DNA of 57,698 nt from a bacterium (lineage in GTDB: Bacteria > Latescibacterota > Latescibacteria > Latescibacterales > Latescibacteraceae): contig JAJFUH010000063.1 in the NCBI GenBank assembly GCA_021372535.1, positions 1 to 57,698 on the forward strand, read 5' to 3'. Position numbers and translations under genes: made by a program. This document shows, piece by piece, positions 51,664 through 57,698 of the stretch; position 1 is the first letter of the stretch, and every line of letters starts with the position of its first letter. A model generated the notes under the pieces. The model saw only the letters and a list, made by a program, of their open reading frames with translations. It was not told where the DNA came from and searched no databases.

Positions 51664-54570
51664 TCACACCCCTCTGAGCAGATTCCACAGAAGACGGTCT
51701 GCTGCCGGATCGCTCCCCAGGTTTTCCGCAATTCTGTATGTACTGATGACAAACCGCCCGCGTCCATAAGGAACGACCGCCAGATCGGCGCCGTACCGCG
51801 GGTCACGGGCGTGTTCGCATCCCCGTATCCTGAAGTGGTAGCCGATGGGCGTTCCGAACGAGCCGCCGAGAGTCTTCATGCCATCGATGCGCACCGAGGT
51901 GAGCGGCATGATGTTGGCATAACGGTCGTCGAGCACATGCCCGGGATCGAGGCCCTCGAACACGGGATGTTTCCTGAAATAGTGATAAGGCCCGGCGAAA
52001 CGGGGCTTTGAGTCGTAGTAGGGGATGGGGAAGTCGAACACATCTGTTTCGAGCTCGGTCGGCGAGCACCAGCAGACGTACTTGCCCTGGTCGCGCAGCT
52101 CCTGGAGTTCCTCGTCTGCATCGGAAAGGCAGATAAGCGGCAGCCCGAGGAACAGCACATCGGCGCCGTCCTCCTTCACCTTTCTCAGAACTTCGGCGAT
52201 ACGGGCGTCGCCGAGGCGTTTTTTATCGACCGGCCCGACGACATACAGCCCGGGATTCGCCGCGGATGTCCCGACACCGTGGCCTTCGAGCCATGTCAGT
52301 ACTCTGCCGTCGAAATCGACGAGATGGATGGATTTGAGTTCCGATACATCGCCGGTTGGAGGCAGCGCATATGTGGAGTAAACCGCCGAGTCGATAAGTT
52401 CACCGCCTTTGGACAGCTCGGCCCGGGTCGTGTAAACTCCCGCCGAGTCGCCGGTTCGTGCGGAGCCGGTGAAAGCTGTAGCGATACCGGGACCGATGCC
52501 GAGCTGTTTCCGTTCATCGAGAAGCGCGGAGCCGTCCGGGTTCGTTACGGTCACCGCGAGATCGACCGCGCCGGAAATACCGGCATCGTTCACGATGTAT
52601 ACCATGATAGTGAATGTTCCGCCGGGGAATATCGTCCGCTCCCATGTCTCGACCACGACCCTGAGGGGACTGTTCGCCTCGCGGGCAGCGTGATAAGCCT
52701 CTTTGGGATGGAACAGCGGGTCGAGAATTCCCGCATTGCACTCGTAATCGTTGTCGTGGAGCTGGGTGAACACATACCCGGCGCAGAGGCTGTTCGTCCT
52801 GAGGGCCTCGATCATGCGGCGCGCGGACATTGCCTGGACAGCCTGCGTTTCGCGGAGGGCGGCCTCGTAGGAGTCAAAAACATCCGCAAGCTCGCGAGCA
52901 TAGTAATCGCGCAGGATGCCGTCGATACGGCGGTACACCGCTTCATCACGGTAAGTGACACCGGCGCCATCCTCATAGTGTTTGAGCACTTCCGGCCAGA
53001 GCGGGATGCCGCCGCAGCCGAACTCGCTCTGGAGAAAGAGCTTGTCGGGGGAGCCGCCGCCGATACGGTGGTTGATGGTGAAGGTCTCGAACTGGTGCGA
53101 CCGGAAGAAGTCTTCGGGTTTGCCGAGATTGCGGAAAATCTCATATCCCGCGTGCGACAGGGGATACGACATGTAGAGGTGGTTGTCGTAATAGCGCACC
53201 GGCTCGTCGCTTCCGGGGAGATAGTAGTTGCAGGTCACCGCGCCGCTGTCATCGGAGATGATGCGCCCCGGGTCTTCTTCCCTGATTGCGCGGGCGAGCG
53301 CCGGTTTGAGCCGCTGTACTCCCATGTCGGCCTTGTTCCAGTACATCTTGGTGCGTCCGAGGATGTCGGGCGCGCCGCGCACCCCCGATTCGTTGAGAAT
53401 TCCCCACATGACGACCGAGGGGTGGTTACGGTCGCGACTGACCATGTCGCGGACTTCGGTGAGGGCGCGCGCCTCCAGCTTCTCCGAGTCCACGATCCAT
53501 CCGATGGCCGGCTCCTCGAACACGAGCATCCCCTCCTCGTCGCAGACATCGAGAAATTCCGGCGTTGTCGGGCGTATATGAACGCGGATGAGGTTCCAGC
53601 CGCCCTCTTTGAGCAGACGCACGATACGGCGGGTTTCTTCCTTCGATTCGGGACAGGCAAGGTTTTTCGGGTACTGCTGCTGATGGAGCAGGCCGCGGAG
53701 AATGATTTTTTCGCCGTTGAGGTAAAAGAAATTGTCCCTGATTTCGAAGCTCCGTATCCCGAAACGCTCCGAAACGCTGTCCGTGATGGCGTGTTCGCAG
53801 GAGAGCCGGGCGGTCATGGTGTAGAGTACGGGACTGGACAGCTCCCAGAGCCCGAAACCGTCGAGTGGGAGATCGATGAGTGCAAGATTGCGGCCCTCCT
53901 CGATGCAGGCCATCCGCGAACAGGATGACAGCACCTGTGAGCCTTCGGGTGTCGAAACGAACAGAATGATTTCGCCGTCACGGGCGCGGTCGCTCCGGAT
54001 GATAAGCCTGACCCGCGCCGTTTTTTCCGCCGGATCGGCTGTGATGAACATGTCCTCGATGTATGTCCGGTCGGTGATGATGAGGCTGACATTCTGCCAG
54101 ATGCCGGAAAAGTTCACATACCAGCTTTCCTTGCCGGAGGGTATCTCCATGTGCCTCAAGCCCTCGATTTCGCGGCCTGTCCCGTCGTTCGGCGGATCGA
54201 TCACCCGGACGACGAGCGTATTGTCACGATCGAAACGGACCGCGCCGGTGATGTCGAGCTCGAACGGCGTATAACCGCCCTCGTGAGAGCCGATGACAGT
54301 TCCGTTCACGGCGACCTCGGCGAAGTAATTGACCGCGTCGAACCTGAGCCTGATCGTTTTACCCTCGTGTCCGGATTCAAGCCGGAACCGTGTCCGGTAA
54401 AAGGCGACGCCCTCGTATTCGGGCTCGATGAGGTTCCACGTGGACGGAACCTCGATGGTGCGGTCGAACGGGATGGCGCTGTCGGTAAACAGACCCGCCC
54501 CGACGCCGCTGTTGTCACGGTCGAACGTTATTTCCCATGTTCCGTTGAGCAGAACGGTTTCGCGGTACAA
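51664..54570 (-). CDS. Glycoside hydrolase family 2 enzyme (beta-galactosidase/beta-glucuronidase-like)
   Basis: 968 residues from a TTG at 54570 with AAGGAGG five bases upstream. Domain order is standard: sugar-binding jelly roll (about 5-165, 'PSTWNLIEPEYEGVAFYRT', 'GYTPFELDIT'), Ig-like (about 170-275) and TIM barrel (about 280-640). The catalytic pair is visible: acid/base Glu394 in 'VVMWGILNES' and nucleophile Glu516 in 'LFLQSEFGCGG'. The last 250 residues include a Rossmann/GATase-like segment ('DGADVLFLGLPLICLSD', 'VVPYGRGRFVISTYR') seen in some GH2 and beta-galactosidase trimerisation-type proteins. No signal peptide is seen, so it may act in the cytoplasm on oligosaccharides released by the secreted lyases. 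The substrate is not determinable. Confidence 0.85.
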   Translation of the reverse strand: MYRETVLLNGTWEITFDRDNSGVGAGLFTDSAIPFDRTIEVPSTWNLIEPEYEGVAFYRTRFRLESGHEGKTIRLRFDAVNYFAEVAVNGTVIGSHEGGYTPFELDITGAVRFDRDNTLVVRVIDPPNDGTGREIEGLRHMEIPSGKESWYVNFSGIWQNVSLIITDRTYIEDMFITADPAEKTARVRLIIRSDRARDGEIILFVSTPEGSQVLSSCSRMACIEEGRNLALIDLPLDGFGLWELSSPVLYTMTARLSCEHAITDSVSERFGIRSFEIRDNFFYLNGEKIILRGLLHQQQYPKNLACPESKEETRRIVRLLKEGGWNLIRVHIRPTTPEFLDVCDEEGMLVFEEPAIGWIVDSEKLEARALTEVRDMVSRDRNHPSVVMWGILNESGVRGAPDILGRTKMYWNKADMGVQRLKPALARAIREEDPGRIISDDSGAVTCNYYLPGSDEPVRYYDNHLYMSYPLSHAGYEIFRNLGKPEDFFRSHQFETFTINHRIGGGSPDKLFLQSEFGCGGIPLWPEVLKHYEDGAGVTYRDEAVYRRIDGILRDYYARELADVFDSYEAALRETQAVQAMSARRMIEALRTNSLCAGYVFTQLHDNDYECNAGILDPLFHPKEAYHAAREANSPLRVVVETWERTIFPGGTFTIMVYIVNDAGISGAVDLAVTVTNPDGSALLDERKQLGIGPGIATAFTGSARTGDSAGVYTTRAELSKGGELIDSAVYSTYALPPTGDVSELKSIHLVDFDGRVLTWLEGHGVGTSAANPGLYVVGPVDKKRLGDARIAEVLRKVKEDGADVLFLGLPLICLSDADEELQELRDQGKYVCWCSPTELETDVFDFPIPYYDSKPRFAGPYHYFRKHPVFEGLDPGHVLDDRYANIMPLTSVRIDGMKTLGGSFGTPIGYHFRIRGCEHARDPRYGADLAVVPYGRGRFVISTYRIAENLGSDPAADRLLWNLLRGV

Positions 54571-55087
54571 CGGAGCCTCCTTGATGGTATTTATGTGTAA
54601 AAGAATACAATTTACGAAAAGAATGCATGAATTTCGGTTTCACATCCAGCGGAACAATATACTCCATCGGAAAGAATTTAGGAATCAAAAAGGCTCATGG
54701 GACATACTTTTAACCCGACCTATTCATAAAATTCTATAGAACGCGGATTTTCGCTGATTGTACTCTTGAATATATCTTTTTTATGTGAATGATTAATAAT
54801 TACTAAAGATATTATATACAATTTGTTATATCTATCAGTGTCTTAGTGTCTTTGTGGTTAGAAATTATCATGAATAATCAGGGTTAAATCGGGGATTGCC
54901 GTGATTTTTATTCGCTTGACAAATTGGGTATGGCATAATATATCTACGTTCTTATATAACTAACTTATGGTATGAAATTGAGAGCTTTTGGTTTGCAGCA
55001 GAACATGATAGTTGCCGTTGTAAATCATTGAAACTTATACACACATAACACTTTGATAATACATATGTTGTAAGGAGGAAACAGGAA
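54571..55087. repeat. Intergenic region with two interspersed repeats
   Basis: 517 bases. A short AACGCGGATTTTCGCTGAT copy is at about 54739-54760. A 'GTGTCTTAGTGTCTTTGTGG...ATGAATAATCAGGG' block is at about 54834-54900. The rest is AT-rich, and the last 100 bases should hold the promoter of the next gene (AAGGAGG is at 55073-55079). No gene is seen. Confidence 0.5.
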
Positions 55088-55840
55088 ATGGACAAGCAGA
55101 AGACCCTCGCGAGATGGACGTATCTTGTCATTGTTTTGGGACTGCTTTTTAACGTGTTGGTGTATTTCAAGTATCATGTACCAATTGTTCCTTATAAGTA
55201 TATGAAAGGGGTGTCCACAAGCGAGTGGCTTTCGTTCCTCTTTATAGAGGTCAACTTATTTATCATGTGTTGCGCACCATTTTTTTTATTGTGGTTTGCC
55301 ACTGTGGACTTCAATAAAAAATTCGGTTCTTTTCGCGTATCACTGTCGATGCTCATTTTCTCGATTGTCGTTGTTATTTCCGGCGTTGCGATGTTTATCC
55401 CTTTTTACTACGGAAGCAGTAATCATAGCATTACTTTTTCGCAAATTGTGTCAGTTTACATGTTACAGGTGTTTGAAACAGGGTTAGTTTTGGTAATTAT
55501 TGCTTTGGTATGTTCTTTTAATAAATTCTCCAAAGCGGGTGGTTACGAATACCAGTGGGAGGGACACACAATCCGTTACGAGGCTGTTGTATCCCACAAA
55601 ACCCTCTGGCTCTACTCGCACGATGAACTCTGGGTCGACGGGAAACTTTGCGCGCGAACAGGCGGTATCCATTTATCGGGAGGGAAAGCCAGCTGCCAGA
55701 TTGAACATGCCGGGAATCCTGTGACCATCGCGATGATGACGAAGACCTATTGGAAAGGTGATATGGGTATGAAGTACCGTCTTCTTATCCAAGGTATTGA
55801 AGTTGACAGCGGAATCATGCAGATGATGCTCCGCCTGTAA
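55088..55840 (+). CDS. Four-span membrane protein with C-terminal soluble beta domain, unknown
   Basis: 250 residues, no family recognised. An AAGGAGG site lies about nine bases before the ATG. Four membrane segments (about 10-28, 48-72, 83-105, 118-143) are followed by a soluble domain (about 150-250). It has beta-rich motifs 'HTIRYEAVVSHKTLWLYSHD', 'ELWVDGKLCARTGG' and 'YRLLIQGIEVDSG', loosely reminiscent of FAIM-type folds. The N-terminal half is AT-rich and the C-terminal half GC-rich, which may mark a domain fusion. Monocistronic. Confidence 0.5.
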   Translation: MDKQKTLARWTYLVIVLGLLFNVLVYFKYHVPIVPYKYMKGVSTSEWLSFLFIEVNLFIMCCAPFFLLWFATVDFNKKFGSFRVSLSMLIFSIVVVISGVAMFIPFYYGSSNHSITFSQIVSVYMLQVFETGLVLVIIALVCSFNKFSKAGGYEYQWEGHTIRYEAVVSHKTLWLYSHDELWVDGKLCARTGGIHLSGGKASCQIEHAGNPVTIAMMTKTYWKGDMGMKYRLLIQGIEVDSGIMQMMLRL

Positions 55841-55960
55841 AGGAAATAATCCGAAAACACCTTGGATAGTAGGGGCGGTTATCGTGCAAAATTCTCAAAG
55901 GAAAACTTTATACCGATGATTTTGAAATTTTGCAGGGAAAAATGAAGAAGGGGAAATACC

Positions 55961-56650
55961 ATGAACCGCAGAACATTCGTAAAAGCCGTACCTGCCGCCA
56001 CCGTGCTGGCCGGATCGGCATCCTCCTTCGCTCAGTATCTGCAGCCGGTCATGCTGCCGGAGCCGGGGAAGGACGGCGGAATGTCAGTACTGGCAGCCCT
56101 GAGGGAAAGAAAGACTGTCCGCGCCATCAGTGAAGAGAAACTTCCCCCGCAGGTGCTCTCCGATCTTCTCTGGGCGGCGTTCGGTGTGAACCGTGAGAAA
56201 GCGGCGTTCGGCAAGCCGGGAAGAACGGCCCCGTCCGCCAGCAACTCGCAGGAAATCGACCTGTATGTTGCCATGCCCGAAGGTGTTTATCTTTACGAGG
56301 CGGTTCCCCATCGGCTGAAACCCGTTGTCGCCGGGGACTTTCGGGCCAGGGCGGGAAGGAGGGGCGCGGGCGTGGCTCCGGTCAATATTTTCTATATAGT
56401 CGATCTCACCCGTTACGATCTGGGAAGCGGGCAGCCGGACAGGTCCATCGGAGACCCGGAGGTTCAGAAGTCCTACTATTACACCGACACGGGCTTCATT
56501 GCCCAGAATGTCTACCTGTTTGCAGCCTCACAGGGTCTGGCGGCCTGGTTCCACAACTGCGACAAGGAAAACACGGTGAAGGAATTCGGGCTGCGGCCCG
56601 AACAGCGCATACTCTTCGCGCAGTCGGTGGGTTATCCGGCGAAAAATTAG
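55961..56650 (+). CDS. Tat-exported nitroreductase-family protein (SagB-like)
   Basis: 229 residues. Tat signal 'NRRTFVKAVPAATVLAGSAS' at the N-terminus; AAGGGG precedes the ATG. The nitroreductase fold is recognisable: 'ERKTVRAISEEKLPPQVL' (FMN phosphate site region), 'LLWAAFGVNRE', 'ASNSQEIDLYVAMPEGVYLY', 'DTGFIAQNVYLFAASQGLAA' and 'EFGLRPEQRILFAQSVGYP'. 'RTAPSASNSQ' is typical of the SagB/McbC-type subfamily of FMN-dependent oxidoreductases. Export of a folded FMN protein by Tat is consistent. Physiological substrate unknown. Confidence 0.8.
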   Translation: MNRRTFVKAVPAATVLAGSASSFAQYLQPVMLPEPGKDGGMSVLAALRERKTVRAISEEKLPPQVLSDLLWAAFGVNREKAAFGKPGRTAPSASNSQEIDLYVAMPEGVYLYEAVPHRLKPVVAGDFRARAGRRGAGVAPVNIFYIVDLTRYDLGSGQPDRSIGDPEVQKSYYYTDTGFIAQNVYLFAASQGLAAWFHNCDKENTVKEFGLRPEQRILFAQSVGYPAKN

Positions 56651-57452
56651 CCCGGCCTGTCCATAAGGTATAATGGAACGCGGATTTACGCGGATCGGAC
56701 GGATTTACGCGGATTTCATTTTTTATTTATATATCTGGGTCATCCGAATAATGAGTACCTGAACGATTCATGAATTATCAGCTTGTTTTTTTTTGCCCTC
56801 ACCCACCTAACTCCCACTCCCCCGCTTCGCGCGGGCGAGGGAGAGCTTCCATACGGACGCTGAAAGTTGAACCCTCTCCCATGCATGGGAGAGGGAATCA
56901 AAGGGTGAGGGAACATATTGTAAAACAATGCGATTAAGAAAAATCATGATATGTATATCCCGCCTTCTGAAAAATGACAGGCATTTTACGAACAGCACAT
57001 TTACCGGGAATCCGGGTATGCATTTACCGGATGACACTCTTATATAAATAAGGGGGAAACGGCGAAGCCGAGAGGGATCAATTATCTCAGCTGATTTAAC
57101 CGGATAACCGTATTATGGAATTCTCAGCTTCTGAAAAAATCCGGTTGCATTTTTCACGGTAATGCTGCATTTTTATTACAGGGCCGCCTGCCTTATTATC
57201 ATATTACTTGTGGTGCTCAGCGACCACGCGGTGACGATTTTGCCTGAAATCGGCGTATTTATGGGAAGGCAGCCTTTTTATTTTCCCCTCCTCAATCCTT
57301 TGTTGATCATTCTATAATATCTGCCGGGGAGATGTCCGATTCGCCGGGCTGTCGCTTTGATGCGCCGCAGTTTAAGAGAATGAAATCATCTATATATAAA
57401 CCGGGTGTATTATATATTCATCACCCTCCCTGCAGCCGTGAAGGAGACCGGA
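56651..57452. repeat. Long intergenic region with two repeat families
   Basis: 802 bases. GGAACGCGGATTTACGCGGATCGGACGG... lies at about 56675-56718. A large hairpin-type block (CCCTCACCCACC...GCGCGGGCGAGGG...CTCTCCCATGCATGGGAGAG...GGGTGAGGG) lies at about 56796-56912, related to 4860-4975. The remaining 540 bases show no gene or clear structure except the promoter-proximal area of the final gene. Confidence 0.5.
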
Positions 57453-57698
57453 ATGGAAGAAAAAGACTATATCGTCATCGTTCAGTGTGATCTGGTCAAG
57501 CAAAGATGCTCGGGATATTTCTGCGAAAAAGCGTATCATGAGCGTACGGGCGGATTCGCGGAGTACCCGCGTGACAAGGCCTACAGGACGCTCTATCTGA
57601 CATGCGGCGGTTGCTGCGGGAGAGCGCTGCACCGGAAGCTGAGTCACCTGATCGGCAGAATGGCAAAAAAGGAGAAGATTGAAAAAAACCGGGTGATC
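57453..57698 (+). CDS. CGGC-domain protein (C-terminus off the right edge)
   Basis: Open from the ATG at 57453 to the right edge, 82 codons; AAGGAG lies six bases upstream. 'IVIVQCDLVKQRCSGYFCEK' then 'LYLTCGGCCGRALHRKLSHL' contains the CGGC motif that names the family, plus three more cysteines spaced as in CGGC-domain proteins. These small proteins are thought to bind metal and are common in anaerobes. No neighbour on the right is visible. The family call is good; function is not known. Confidence 0.8.
   Translation, partial: MEEKDYIVIVQCDLVKQRCSGYFCEKAYHERTGGFAEYPRDKAYRTLYLTCGGCCGRALHRKLSHLIGRMAKKEKIEKNRVI

Noticed and set aside
52279-53928. 549-codon plus-strand frame opposite the GH2 gene
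   Set aside because: Antisense shadow; the GH2 frame has a strong SD and intact catalytic residues.

Overview
The window looks like a chromosomal segment from an uncultured Gram-negative bacterium of the Fibrobacterota/Chlorobi/Bacteroidota superphylum, most like Candidatus Latescibacterota or a neighbouring lineage. The placement is an inference. It rests on three secreted proteins ending in an 'NPFNPAT...VYDI.GR...SGVY.Y' C-terminal sorting domain, lipoprotein and Tat signal peptides, an outer-membrane barrel, many single-gene polysaccharide-degrading enzymes without SusC/SusD partners, and a moderately GC-rich coding sequence. No tRNA, rRNA, CRISPR array or transposase gene was recognised.

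Layout. 1-6.3 kb: a truncated heparinase/alginate-lyase-like gene, a GT-C membrane glycosyltransferase, an HD-GYP protein, a decayed AbiJ/HicB chimera and a secreted sialidase. 6.3-11.8 kb: an accessory block read entirely on the minus strand. It contains a two-HTH/Cys-cluster protein, a replication-initiator-like protein with a winged helix and a C-terminal DnaA domain I-like module, a MerR-ParA fusion, a LexA/CI-type S24 repressor and a coiled-coil membrane protein, with two very AT-rich, repeat-containing gaps. This resembles the replication, partition and control core of a plasmid or phage-plasmid. 12.5-17.1 kb: a tight four-gene operon of PAS hybrid histidine kinase, AAA_21 ATPase, TOPRIM-like protein and COG1119 ABC ATPase. 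The AAA/TOPRIM pair is AT-richer and looks like a defence-type cassette set between two ordinary genes.

17.7-25 kb: an orphan MotA/ExbB-like channel, a Tat-exported MBL hydrolase, a DoxX-TIM-barrel fusion, a secreted protein with a carbohydrate-binding-like tail and a heparinase. 25.5-28 kb: an AT-rich orphan, a SAM methyltransferase, an ICMT-like methyltransferase and a YbjQ-like protein. 28.1-29.8 kb: a TPP riboswitch with terminator driving thiM-thiE. 30.1-37.2 kb: a heparinase lipoprotein, a secreted TIM-barrel hydrolase with two HTH-like repeats and an SGNH esterase lipoprotein.

37.2-50.2 kb: an outer-membrane barrel, a PPC-repeat adhesin-like protein, an exported M42 peptidase, a hybrid kinase with HPt followed by a REC-MBL response regulator, and two more sorting-domain proteins. 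50.3-57.7 kb: small membrane ORFs (one of 33 residues with its own SD and terminator), a GH2 glycosidase, a membrane protein, a Tat nitroreductase and a CGGC-domain gene cut by the right edge.

The enzymes (three heparinase/alginate-lyase-like proteins, sialidase, GH2, TIM-barrel hydrolase, SGNH esterase) fit extracellular breakdown of uronic-acid or host-type glycans, but each gene stands alone. Intergenic space is full of several interspersed repeat families. One of them, built from GGCATAA/GGCACAA words, begins within three bases of the stop codon of three unrelated genes.
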